Of a stretch of 64,000 bases of DNA, positions 53,221 through 60,863 are shown one piece after another; positions within the stretch are counted from its first letter, which is position 1, and every line of letters starts with the position of its first letter. The notes under the pieces were generated by a model, which saw only the letters and a program-made list of their open reading frames with translations, had not been told where the DNA came from and did not search any database. Origin of the DNA: Solibacillus silvestris_B (GTDB lineage: Bacteria > Bacillota > Bacilli > Bacillales_A > Planococcaceae); the NCBI RefSeq assembly GCF_051967575.1, contig NZ_JBQCJW010000011.1, forward strand, positions 1-64,000. The letters are read 5' to 3'. Made by a program: the position numbers and the translations under genes.

Positions 53221-54492
53221 ATGACAAACGAATTGCTGCAAGATTTAGAATGGCGCGGTTTGCTATACCAGCAAACTGATGCGGAAGGAATGGAAAAGCT
53301 TCTTAATGAGCAAAAGGTTTCCTTATATGTTGGGGTTGACCCGACAGCAGATTCAATGCATATCGGTCATATCGTGCCATTATTAACTTTACGCCGCTTC
53401 CAAAAAGCAGGCCATAAGCCGATTTTATTAGTCGGTGGCGCGACAGGCACAGTAGGGGATCCATCTGGCCGTTCCGAAGAGCGCCAATTGCAAACGATGG
53501 AGCAAGTAGAGAAAAACGTCCAAGGTCTTAAAAAGCAAATGGAACGTTTATTCGACTTCTCATCACATACCGAAAATGGCGCTGTATTAGTTAACAACAA
53601 TGATTGGGTCGGTCCGATGACATTAATCGATTTCCTGCGAGACTACGGGAAATTGATTAACGTGAACTACATTTTAAATAAAGATACTGTCGCATCACGC
53701 CTAGACTCGGGTATTTCATTTACGGAATTTGCTTACACATTAATTCAAGGAATCGACTTCAACCATTTATACGATCACCATAATGTGCGTATTCAAGTAG
53801 GCGGCTCGGATCAGTGGGGCAATATTACAACGGGCTTGGAAATGATTCGTAAAACACATGACGAAAACGCAAAGGCATTCGGTATTACGATTCCGCTTGT
53901 AACGAAAGCTGACGGTACAAAATTCGGTAAGACTGCTGGTGGCGCGGTATGGCTGGATGCTGCGAAAACGTCTCCATACGAGTTCTATCAATTCTGGATT
54001 AACACAGCCGATGCCGACGTAGTGAAATACTTGAAAATCTTCACATTCCTGACACGCGAAGAAATTGAAGGCTTGGCGGCAAGCGTGGAAGAAGAGCCGC
54101 ATTTGCGGAAAGCACAAAAAGCACTGGCTGAAGAAATGACAAGCCTTATCCATGGTGAAGAAGGCTTAGAGGCAGCAGAACGTATTACAAAAGCATTATT
54201 CTCAGGCGATTTAAAAGCATTATCAGTGGAGGAAATGAAAGTGGCCTTTGCTGGTGTGCCTTCTGTGGAAGTTGCAAAGGAAGATAAAAACATCGTGGAA
54301 TTAATCGTGGAGGCGGGAATTTCATCTTCAAAGCGACAAGCACGTGAAGATGTAACGAACGGCGCGATTAGCGTGAATGGAGAAAAGATTACAGATTTAG
54401 AATATGTAATCGATGTAAAAGATCGTTTGGAGGATGCGTTTTCCATTATCCGACGTGGCAAGAAAAAATACCATATGGTGAAGTTCGTATAA
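53221..54492 (+). CDS. tyrS: Tyrosyl-tRNA synthetase TyrS
   Basis: A 423-residue class I synthetase. HIGHIVPL (residues about 42-49) and KFGKT (the KMSKS equivalent, about 231-235) bind ATP; GGSDQWGNI contacts tyrosine. A C-terminal S4-like domain (ISSSKRQAREDVTNGAISVNGEK) binds tRNA. Length matches bacterial TyrRS. AAAAGGAGAG precedes the ATG. Controlled by the T-box. Confidence 0.98.
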   Translation: MTNELLQDLEWRGLLYQQTDAEGMEKLLNEQKVSLYVGVDPTADSMHIGHIVPLLTLRRFQKAGHKPILLVGGATGTVGDPSGRSEERQLQTMEQVEKNVQGLKKQMERLFDFSSHTENGAVLVNNNDWVGPMTLIDFLRDYGKLINVNYILNKDTVASRLDSGISFTEFAYTLIQGIDFNHLYDHHNVRIQVGGSDQWGNITTGLEMIRKTHDENAKAFGITIPLVTKADGTKFGKTAGGAVWLDAAKTSPYEFYQFWINTADADVVKYLKIFTFLTREEIEGLAASVEEEPHLRKAQKALAEEMTSLIHGEEGLEAAERITKALFSGDLKALSVEEMKVAFAGVPSVEVAKEDKNIVELIVEAGISSSKRQAREDVTNGAISVNGEKITDLEYVIDVKDRLEDAFSIIRRGKKKYHMVKFV

Positions 54493-54496
54493 TTAA

Positions 54497-54538
54497 CAAA
54501 AACGTCTTGGAAAGAAGCTTTCCAAGACGTTTTTTTAA
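54497..54538 (+). terminator. Terminator after tyrS
   Basis: AAAACGTCTTGGAAA / TTTCCAAGACGTTTTTTT. Confidence 0.92.
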
Positions 54539-54586
54539 AAGGAATTTCTGCTTTCATAAAGAATGTATAGGAGAGGGGGAAGTTGG

Positions 54587-55759
54587 ATGGAGAAGAAATC
54601 ATACATTGGAAAAATTGCAATGGCGATTTTTGTATTGCTCGTTGCGGGTCATTTTGCGGTTATATTTTTGTTAATGACTGCGCTTAGCGGCAAGGTTCAT
54701 TACATACCGTTAATTATCGCGGCTGCGGCCATTTTATATATTGGTTTTGTCCTTCAAATTTTTGATGTGTTTTATAAAAAGAGTAAACGAGTGAAGATTT
54801 TTTGGATCATCGCTGGAATAATTTTAGCCGTTTGTTCGATCCAGCCGATGTATAAATGGATCGATAGCCGGGTGCCGACTGTTGATGCAGAAGTCGATAT
54901 TTATCAATATGAGCCATTCACGGATCGTAATAAATTAGTGCAATTGGAACAAGCACCTAAGCTAAAATTGGAGGAGCCTTTGCCGAAAATCGATGGGGCA
55001 ACAGCTTTGTATCCATTGTATGCCGCGATCACGCAGCATCTTTATCCTAATAAAGAATACAATCCATATAATAGTGAAGTGATGGTCAATCAGACACATG
55101 AAGCGTATACAAATTTGATTTTAGGCAATACGGACATGATTTTTGTGGCGGGCCCTTCAGATCAGCAAGTGAAGCATGCGGAGCAAAATGGGATTAAGCT
55201 GCACCTAACACCGATAGGCAAAGAAGCATTCGTCTTTTTTGTAAATAGCAAAAACGGCATTGATAATTTATCGCTCGAACAAATTAAAGGAATATATACC
55301 GGGGAAATAACAAATTGGTCTGAGGTGGGCGGGAAAGACGATGCGATACGGGCTTTCCAAAGACCACAAGATAGCGGATCCCAAACGGCTTTGCAACGTT
55401 TAATGGAAAATACGCCATTAATGGAAGCGCCTAGTGAGGATATTGCCACAGGAATGGGCGGGATTATTAATGAAGTGTCCCAATATAAAAATTATAGAAA
55501 TGCAATCGGCTACACATTCCGCTATTATTCGAATGAAATGGTAAAAAACAAAGAAATCAAACTATTGGAAATTGACGGAATTGCGCCGACTAGAGAAACC
55601 ATTCGCACTAATACGTATCCAATCGCTTCTGAATTTTATATCGTAACAGCGGGCGAACCGACTGGGAATGTAAAGGCAGTAATTGATTGGGTGCTGTCAG
55701 ATGAGGGGCAAGCGCTAGTTGAAAAAGCTGGCTATGTATCTCTTTCTTCAATTGAATAA
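54587..55759 (+). CDS. Membrane-anchored PstS-like substrate-binding protein
   Basis: A 390-residue protein. Three transmembrane helices occupy residues about 8-30, 38-60 and 72-92, in place of a signal peptide. The remainder is a PBP-like (PstS type) domain: PKIDGATALYPLYAAI, DMIFVAGPSDQQ, IYTGEITNWSEVGG and RPQDSGSQTALQRLM, the last being the typical phosphate-binding segment. No pstCAB transporter lies beside it, so it may act as a sensor rather than in uptake. The ATG at 54587 follows GAGAGGGGG; a start 24 bases earlier is rejected. Confidence 0.82.
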   Translation: MEKKSYIGKIAMAIFVLLVAGHFAVIFLLMTALSGKVHYIPLIIAAAAILYIGFVLQIFDVFYKKSKRVKIFWIIAGIILAVCSIQPMYKWIDSRVPTVDAEVDIYQYEPFTDRNKLVQLEQAPKLKLEEPLPKIDGATALYPLYAAITQHLYPNKEYNPYNSEVMVNQTHEAYTNLILGNTDMIFVAGPSDQQVKHAEQNGIKLHLTPIGKEAFVFFVNSKNGIDNLSLEQIKGIYTGEITNWSEVGGKDDAIRAFQRPQDSGSQTALQRLMENTPLMEAPSEDIATGMGGIINEVSQYKNYRNAIGYTFRYYSNEMVKNKEIKLLEIDGIAPTRETIRTNTYPIASEFYIVTAGEPTGNVKAVIDWVLSDEGQALVEKAGYVSLSSIE

Positions 55760-55856
55760 CGAGAAAGGATGATGCTACTTAAAGAGCAATAACTTTGAAT
55801 CACCTTAAAAATATCAGTATAATAGAATGTATACATTTTTTTAGGGGGACATTATT

Positions 55857-56474
55857 TTGAATGAGCAATTAACAGAAGCAGTCGATGATCGGCATGCCAT
55901 TTTAAGTATTGCTGCCAAACCCCGTGATACTATTCGTTATGTTTTAACAACAAAAAGGTTATCGTATTTCATTATCGTTGGTATTATCGGGATGTTTGCT
56001 AGCAACTTAATCGGCTTTATTGGTTCAGAATTCACAGGAGAGTATACGTTAGGGGACATTGTATATTCAACGTTTTTAACAAGTCTATTGTTATATTTCC
56101 TTTCCACAGCAATGTCGGCGGGAGTATTGACTATATCAGCGAAAGCTTTTGGCGGGACAGGGAAGTTTAAAGAAATGTTCCGAATGATGAGTATGACGAT
56201 GATTCCTTATATTTGGATTTTGCCGATTGTTTTATTTTGGATGCAGTTTGCTCCGCAATCATTTTTTGATATACCATATATCGCCCCTGGGATGAGCGAT
56301 TATATTTTGCAATTTATTTGCGGGACATTTATTATTGTGAGCAGCATTTGGACATATGCAATCACGATTGTCGGTATTTCAGAGGTCCACCGCATTTCTA
56401 AATGGAAAGCGTTCTTCGCTTCGATTCTTGTATTAATAATTTTAGTGATATTGGCAAAGTACATTGTTTTTTAA
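55857..56474 (+). CDS. Yip1-domain membrane protein
   Basis: A 205-residue membrane protein with five hydrophobic segments (about residues 33-54, 70-90, 114-135, 148-170 and 178-205). The start RDTIRYVLTTKR and central layout match the Yip1 / YIPF domain. The function in bacteria is unknown. The TTG start has GGGGGA seven bases upstream; the ATG four bases later is out of frame. Confidence 0.78.
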   Translation: MNEQLTEAVDDRHAILSIAAKPRDTIRYVLTTKRLSYFIIVGIIGMFASNLIGFIGSEFTGEYTLGDIVYSTFLTSLLLYFLSTAMSAGVLTISAKAFGGTGKFKEMFRMMSMTMIPYIWILPIVLFWMQFAPQSFFDIPYIAPGMSDYILQFICGTFIIVSSIWTYAITIVGISEVHRISKWKAFFASILVLIILVILAKYIVF

Positions 56475-56488
56475 TAGAATTCCATAAT

Positions 56489-56536
56489 AAAAGGGTCTGC
56501 AGAGAGAATAGATGTTTCTCTGTACAGGCCCTTTAA
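56489..56536 (+). terminator. Terminator-like hairpin after Yip1 gene
   Basis: AAAGGGTCTGCAGAGA / TCTCTGTACAGGCCCTTT stem; the T-run is short. Confidence 0.6.
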
Positions 56537-56605
56537 ACGCTATTTACATATTATTTATTGCGGGAAATAAACGGGTGCCGTGAGGTCTAACCTATCGTCA
56601 ATTAA

Positions 56606-56770
56606 TGGCTGTATATTTACCGTTCGCATGGAATCGCCGGGATGATCATTCGTTGGATCGAGGAGGATTTTCAAACAGCTCCTTATATTATGGCTCAGCA
56701 AGCAATCGATTTAATGCTTGTTTCAACAGAAGTATTTCGAGTGAGGAAGAAATCGTTTACGATCGAATAG
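56606..56770 (+). pseudogene. C-terminal remnant of TetR/AcrR-type regulator
   Basis: The 54-codon open stretch reads WLYIYRSHGIAGMIIRWIEE followed by DFQTAPYIMAQQAIDLMLV and ends in TAG. The pattern is that of the C-terminal ligand domain of TetR-family regulators (G-x-x-G-I-I-x-x-W-I-E). The DNA-binding part is missing and a stop codon lies directly upstream in frame. It is a broken gene just before the integrated element. Confidence 0.6.
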
Positions 56771-56859
56771 GTTTTTAAAGCATGACTAATTTTTTAGGGG
56801 ATTCACGCAGAGAAAAGTCTCTTTGTTGTATAATGGCTCGCTTTATGGAATACAAGTAT

Positions 56860-56906
56860 AAAAACCACCAAACACTTGATATACAAGGCTTGGTGGTTTG
56901 ATTTTG
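56860..56906. terminator. Terminator-like hairpin near element junction
   Basis: AAACCACCAA (56862-56871) / TTGGTGGTTT (56890-56899) with inner CTTG/CAAG pairing and flanking A- and T-runs. A TATAAT at 56829-56834 precedes it. No gene lies between. Confidence 0.6.
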
Positions 56907-57039
56907 AATCTGTCTGAAGCTCGGAAAAATTAACGTGAGTAGAACTCGCGCTAATAATAAAAGCTAGTGTTCCCAACGGTTGAGAGCATTATTTAGCATA
57001 CTCAACCCTAGAAACAACCCTAGAACCCATCGAAACCCT
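56907..57039. other. Putative left attachment region of the element
   Basis: There is no gene here. Two tandem copies of CAACCCTAGAA (57003-57013 and 57015-57025) are spaced like arm-type integrase sites, and a related ACCC...GAAACCCT follows. GGTTGAG (56979-56985) is an inverted match to CTCAACC (57001-57007). The exact core cannot be set without the right end. Confidence 0.4.
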
Positions 57040-58251
57040 CTATTTTAATGCCCCTTTTACGCTATTCAGACTATCACTAAAGGCGGATACGGATTCATGC
57101 TCCATCTCTTTGAAGATATGCCCGTACACATCGTAAATCATAGTTGGCGTGTTACCCAGCCGTTCAGCAATTACTTTCACGTTTTGACGATTATTCAAAA
57201 GGATAGTAGCGTGTGTATGCCTTAATCCATGCAATGTGATTTTAGGTACTTCCTCGCCCTCCTCATTTAATGTGACAAGCCCTGCAGCCTTTTGTACTCG
57301 CCTAAACATATATAACAGTGCGCTATCTGAAATAGGCTCACCCGATTGGTAGGTGATGAACACGAAAGAATTAGGCGTGAAGCGTGTTCCAAAAGCGAGC
57401 ATGATTTGCTTACACCATGTTTGATAGGTTTTAAGCTGCTTCATTATCATTTCATCCATCGGGATTGTGCGATAGCTATTTTTTGTTTTTGGTGCGCGTG
57501 CGCCTTTTGTGTCGCGTGTGCGCTCAATTGTGATAGTAGAGTTTTCAAAGTCGATGTTTTTCCACTGAAGACCGCACGCTTCGCCGCGTCGCATACCGCT
57601 ATAAGCTAGGGTTAAAAGGTACGTGTAGTTTGTGACGTGTTCAGTTTCCTTTGCTGTTTCAAGTAGCAGCTTTAATTCAGCAGGCGTTAAAAAGTTCAAA
57701 GGTTCTTTTTCTTGAGAATCTGACTTATTACCACCTATTTTCACGTCTTTAATTCGATTTTTATCTAAAACTTCCTCTTTTATAGCAGCGTTGATAGCAA
57801 TTTTAAAAAGGTTATGCAGCAGCTTCACCGTAGCAGGCTTGTACTGCTTTTCTAACACTTGTATATACGCTTTTTGATAGGTAGCGCGGTCTAGCTTTTG
57901 CAGCTTAAAATGCCCCAGTAATGGTTTCATATTTAATCGAATTGCCATCTCTCGTTGCTTACGTGTAGTTACTTCCCAATCGCTATGATTCATCTCGTGC
58001 CATTTATCAAGCCATTGTGATACAGTTAAATTGTCGTTATTAATAAGAGTAGTTTCGCCGCGCACAATTGCCGCTTTTACTTCTAGTAAAGCCTTTAGCG
58101 CGGCTTTTTCTGTTTTAAAGTCACTACCGCGCTTCTCTTTTTGTTTACGTGTCAGCTCGTCTGTATAGCGGTAGCGGTACATATAACGCTTTTGCCCTTC
58201 ACTATTCATGTAATAGTAGATGTGCTGCTCTTTCGTTTTGTGTAGCTTCAT
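57040..58251 (-). CDS. int: Tyrosine-type site-specific integrase
   Basis: A 403-residue tyrosine recombinase. An AP2-like arm-binding segment (about residues 1-60: YRYRYTDELTRKQKEKRGSD), a SAM-like core-binding domain (about 75-175) and the catalytic domain follow. Catalytic residues are Arg221 (GMRRGE), His341 and Arg344 (HGLRHTHAT) and Tyr376 (DVYGH). The usual second His is Asn367 (RLGNTP), a variant also common in related integrases. It inserts and excises the element at the flanking attachment site. Confidence 0.94.
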   Translation of the reverse strand: MKLHKTKEQHIYYYMNSEGQKRYMYRYRYTDELTRKQKEKRGSDFKTEKAALKALLEVKAAIVRGETTLINNDNLTVSQWLDKWHEMNHSDWEVTTRKQREMAIRLNMKPLLGHFKLQKLDRATYQKAYIQVLEKQYKPATVKLLHNLFKIAINAAIKEEVLDKNRIKDVKIGGNKSDSQEKEPLNFLTPAELKLLLETAKETEHVTNYTYLLTLAYSGMRRGEACGLQWKNIDFENSTITIERTRDTKGARAPKTKNSYRTIPMDEMIMKQLKTYQTWCKQIMLAFGTRFTPNSFVFITYQSGEPISDSALLYMFRRVQKAAGLVTLNEEGEEVPKITLHGLRHTHATILLNNRQNVKVIAERLGNTPTMIYDVYGHIFKEMEHESVSAFSDSLNSVKGALK

Positions 58252-58272
58252 AAATCATTCATTCCTTTCATT

Positions 58273-58296
58273 TGCTCGGCAGCGTGCTTGAATAGG
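58273..58296 (+). repeat. 24-bp direct repeat, copy 1
   Basis: Begins TGCTCGGCAGCGTGC and is identical over 24 bases to 59377-59400. It lies between the integrase and the repressor. Confidence 0.95.
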
Positions 58297-58315
58297 AATG
58301 ATTTTTTATTCGCTT

Positions 58316-58750
58316 TTAACCGTTAGGGAATAGCACTTCTAGCATTTTCAAAATTTGCTCACGTTCAGCTGGAGATAGTTCACGGCCTTTATATTTAGGC
58401 TTGACGTTATGCAGCTTTAGGCCAGTGTCCTCCAAAGTCATTAATAAGTGTAAATCACCAGCTGCATCTAGAGCCTCTTCAGGAACCATTCCGAGCATGA
58501 AATTACCTTCCTCGAATTCTGCTCCTTCCGCATATCCAGCAGCCTTCAACATTTCGTGATACTCAACTTTCAAGGCAACAGATAGCTTTTTAAGTACATC
58601 ATAGGAAGGTTTTCTTTCTTTTTTGCTACGCGGATCGAGGCCTTTCTCAAGGGAACTTAGATAGGTGTGACTAATACCTGTTAACCTTTCCATATCCCTT
58701 AGAGACCTATTGCCTCTTAAATCACGTAAATATTCACCGAATGTTTGCAC
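58316..58750 (-). CDS. CI-like XRE repressor
   Basis: About 144 residues. The N-terminal helix-turn-helix domain is RSLRDMERLTGISHTYLSSLEKG (split here: LTGISHTYLSSLEK is the recognition part). The C-terminal part is short, without LexA-type peptidase Ser/Lys motifs, so it should not be cleaved by RecA; control by protein-protein contact is more likely. The GTG at 58750 lies 7 bases after GGTGAT and gives the usual MQTFGEYL start. It is divergent from the Cro-like gene and is expected to hold the element silent. Confidence 0.82.
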   Translation of the reverse strand: MQTFGEYLRDLRGNRSLRDMERLTGISHTYLSSLEKGLDPRSKKERKPSYDVLKKLSVALKVEYHEMLKAAGYAEGAEFEEGNFMLGMVPEEALDAAGDLHLLMTLEDTGLKLHNVKPKYKGRELSPAEREQILKMLEVLFPNG

Positions 58751-58792
58751 GATTTTAATCACCAACTTTTAAATTTTTAATTAATTTTATTG

Positions 58793-58832
58793 TAAACCAT
58801 GACTTGCATTTTTGGCAACTATGGTTTATATT
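58793..58832 (+). promoter_or_regulatory. Element early promoter and operator
   Basis: TTGCAT (58804-58809), 17 bases, TATATT (58827-58832) form a rightward promoter. An outer dyad TAAACCAT (58793-58800) / ATGGTTTA (58821-58828) and an inner dyad TTGC (58804) / GCAA (58814) cover it, a good candidate operator for the repressor or Cro. Confidence 0.65.
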
Positions 58833-58852
58833 GATTTCAGGAGGTGCTATTC

Positions 58853-59065
58853 ATGGTTAGCGTTAATAATCTTAAAGAACTTAGAAAGGTGAGAGGGATG
58901 CCTCTTTCCGAACTATCTAGACGAACAGGGTTAAGTCGTGTATCGCTCCGAAAAATAGAGAACAACGAGGTTAATCCTAAATTAACATCAGCTTTAGTTA
59001 TTGCACGTGAGTTTAACAAATCTGTAGAAGAAATTTTTTTTATAGATGTTGTAAACCAAGATTAG
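58853..59065 (+). CDS. Cro-like XRE regulator
   Basis: A 70-residue single helix-turn-helix protein: MPLSELSRRTGLSRVSLRKI followed by an Asn-Glu-rich turn. It is the first rightward gene of the element and is likely to compete with the divergent repressor. The ATG at 58853 has AGGAGG eight bases upstream; the GTG at 58844 lies in that site. Confidence 0.85.
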   Translation: MVSVNNLKELRKVRGMPLSELSRRTGLSRVSLRKIENNEVNPKLTSALVIAREFNKSVEEIFFIDVVNQD

Positions 59066-59086
59066 CAAAGTTCGGGTGGTGATTAG

Positions 59087-59353
59087 ATGATACAAGGTGT
59101 TGAGGTAAACATTGACAAAAAAGCAGTACAGGAATACGTGAAAGCGCAAATCGATGATTCAATTAGAAGTCAATTATGGTTTGTGACGGTAGATGATATT
59201 GCAGAGCTTACACGTATAGGCAAGCGTTGTTTGGAGGATGACGTATTAAGTGATCCGCGAATGAAAATGCTAGAGCGCCGTAAGTCGCGGAAACGTTGGT
59301 GGCCAGCTAAAGAAGCGTATCAAGCGATTTATGAAATTACTGCTGAATGGTAA
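59087..59353 (+). CDS. DUF771-like DNA-binding protein, possible excisionase
   Basis: An 88-residue protein resembling DUF771 of staphylococcal and streptococcal phages and islands: FVTVDDIAELTRIGKRCLED (winged-helix-like) followed by DPRM and RWWPAKEAYQAIYEI. It may bind DNA as an excisionase or replication regulator. The start ATG follows GGTGGTGA. It sits 21 bases after the Cro-like gene. Confidence 0.65.
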   Translation: MIQGVEVNIDKKAVQEYVKAQIDDSIRSQLWFVTVDDIAELTRIGKRCLEDDVLSDPRMKMLERRKSRKRWWPAKEAYQAIYEITAEW

Positions 59354-59376
59354 GAGTGGCCCCTCTAAAATAAACA

Positions 59377-59400
59377 TGCTCGGCAGCGTGCTTGAATAGG
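59377..59400 (+). repeat. 24-bp direct repeat, copy 2
   Basis: Identical to 58273-58296, in the same orientation, 23 bases after the DUF771-like stop. The two copies enclose the repressor, Cro and DUF771-like genes (1.1 kb). Confidence 0.95.
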
Positions 59401-59599
59401 GGAAGCAGTGGGCAAGGCATGGCGGAAATTCTATTGATTATGAAGGTATTACGGTAAGTGTCTTGCCTTGTTAAATGACCGCGGGCGGATTGAAACGGTA
59501 GTGCTATCGATTGAGTTTTTAACTCACATCTATCAACAGATGGCTGGGGAATGGACTAGAAATACCTAGCGAGATTACAGAGGAGAGGAGGAGAAAGGC
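59401..59599 (+). other. Structured non-coding stretch
   Basis: No reading frame is convincing. CAAGGCA (59413-59419) / TGCCTTG (59464-59470) can pair; TGAGTT/AACTCA (59512-59526), CATCT/AGATG (59527-59542) and CTAG/CTAG (59556-59569) make three hairpins in a row. A GAGGAGGAG site for the next gene ends the stretch. Confidence 0.5.
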
Positions 59600-60013
59600 G
59601 TGTTAGAACAAATCAAAAAAGAGTTTCACAAGTGGTTAGATACAATAGACCGTGAGGGCTTGAATGTTTCATTCGATGATGCAGGCGACTTCATTAATGC
59701 TCATGCGGTATCTTTTGCGATTGATATGCATTTCGGCAACAAAAGTGCGGAAGAAATAGGGGCGTTCATGAAAAGCGTTTTTGATTACGTGCAGGATGAA
59801 GTTCACCCGGTATTCGAATTGAAGCAATGCCGCGCTATCTTCAACAATATTCAGCAGTTACCGGAGCCGCGCAGGACAATTCAATTAAGCAAGCTTATGA
59901 GCGATATGGAGCGCAATTTCAGTATACCTATGCTAAACAATGAAGTGTTCAATGCCGCTAATGTAGAGGTCGTTTCGCTTTACAGAGAGGTAAGCAATGC
60001 GCGAGACCTATAA
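59600..60013 (+). CDS. Hypothetical protein of the element
   Basis: A 137-residue soluble, mostly helical protein of no recognised family. It is acidic overall, with FDDAGDFINAHAVSFAIDMHFG and RRTIQLSKLMSDMERNF. The start is GTG after GAGGAGGAGAAA. It is the first of three small unknown genes ahead of the primase, a position used in islands for regulators and replication accessories. Confidence 0.7.
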   Translation: MLEQIKKEFHKWLDTIDREGLNVSFDDAGDFINAHAVSFAIDMHFGNKSAEEIGAFMKSVFDYVQDEVHPVFELKQCRAIFNNIQQLPEPRRTIQLSKLMSDMERNFSIPMLNNEVFNAANVEVVSLYREVSNARDL

Positions 60014-60073
60014 AGCTTAAGTGCGGCAAAGTTTAGTACACATAAAAAGATAAATAGAACAGGAGGTTTGAAA

Positions 60074-60367
60074 ATGAATGTTCAAGCAAATGAATTAACA
60101 GCAGTAGTAGCAGATGTGCAAGAGGTAGTCGGGGCAATTGCGCCAGCAGTATTACAGGTATTTGAGGTTGTAGCAGCGTTTGAGGCAGTGGTGAAAGGCG
60201 ATATGGTTTGTGAAGAAATCCTAGCAGCTAAAAAAACGCTATTCAAAGATATGTATCGCGTTGTTATGGATATCGATTCAATTGAAGTTATCGAGGAGCT
60301 AGAGGCGCTTCGTGCCGTTTTATGTGATGTGAAAGAGGTGAATATAGGTGAAGGTGTCGAGTTATAG
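60074..60367 (+). CDS. Hypothetical helical protein of the element
   Basis: A 97-residue protein rich in Val, Ala and Glu (ELTAVVADVQEVVGAIAPAV, then EEILAAKKTLFKDMYRVVMD), predicted all-helical and probably coiled coil. No known family. The ATG at 60074 follows AGGAGG by seven bases; the TTG at 60068 is rejected. The 3' end overlaps the next gene. Confidence 0.72.
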   Translation: MNVQANELTAVVADVQEVVGAIAPAVLQVFEVVAAFEAVVKGDMVCEEILAAKKTLFKDMYRVVMDIDSIEVIEELEALRAVLCDVKEVNIGEGVEL

Positions 60368-60659
60368 TCATTCAACAGGCACAGGGGCATGGCGGATTGA
60401 CGTAACAGTCGCAGAGGACTGGAGATGTACAGAGGTCTTTGTAGACGTTCTTAAGAAAAAGAAAAACGGCAAGTATGGATTCATGGGGAATCACGATACC
60501 GCGCCGCTTTACTTGATGCAAAAGATTTCACATATTCTCGAAAGCTTACAAGTAGAGCGCATAGATCGCCTTCATTTAAAAGGCATACACAAGCTGCATA
60601 GTGAAACTTATCGAGTGAATTTCAGTAGTCGTTTAAAAACAGAGTTTGTTACTTCATAG
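60348..60659 (+). CDS. Hypothetical protein of the element
   Basis: A 103-residue protein, basic (KKKKNGKYGF), with a strand-rich N-terminus (WRIDVTVAEDWRCTEVFVDVL). No known family. The GTG start with GAGGTG upstream lies inside the preceding gene, so the two are translationally coupled. Confidence 0.72.
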   Translation: MKVSSYSHSTGTGAWRIDVTVAEDWRCTEVFVDVLKKKKNGKYGFMGNHDTAPLYLMQKISHILESLQVERIDRLHLKGIHKLHSETYRVNFSSRLKTEFVTS

Positions 60660-60678
60660 TGTACACGGAGGGATAATC

Positions 60679-60708
60679 ATGAATCATTCAACATTAAAAG
60701 CTGAATAG
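60679..60708 (+). CDS. Nine-codon leader peptide candidate
   Basis: ATG at 60679 after GGAGGG reads MNHSTLKAE and stop. A hairpin follows at 60717-60754 (TAGCCTAGCA...TGCTGGGCTA). A translated micro-ORF before a hairpin and then a replication gene suggests translational or attenuation control, but this is inference. Confidence 0.35.
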   Translation: MNHSTLKAE

Positions 60709-60863
60709 ACTATCAATAGCCTAGCATTCTTTACCGGAGAGTGCTGGGCTAGCCTCGTTCTTTTCGTCAGCTAGGCGAGAAAGAGTACTTGAAAAACATT
60801 TCTTACAGTAATTATACAATTTCGCATAATACTGTGCAACTAGAATATAGAGGAGTGGCATGG

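Noticed and set aside
56900..57040. tRNA or tmRNA gene as integration target
   Set aside because: No cloverleaf, TTCGANTC arm or CCA-type 3' end is visible on either strand.
60082..60390. Ser/Thr-rich minus-strand frame opposite the helical element protein
   Set aside because: The plus-strand gene has a clear ribosome binding site and coupling; the antisense frame has none.
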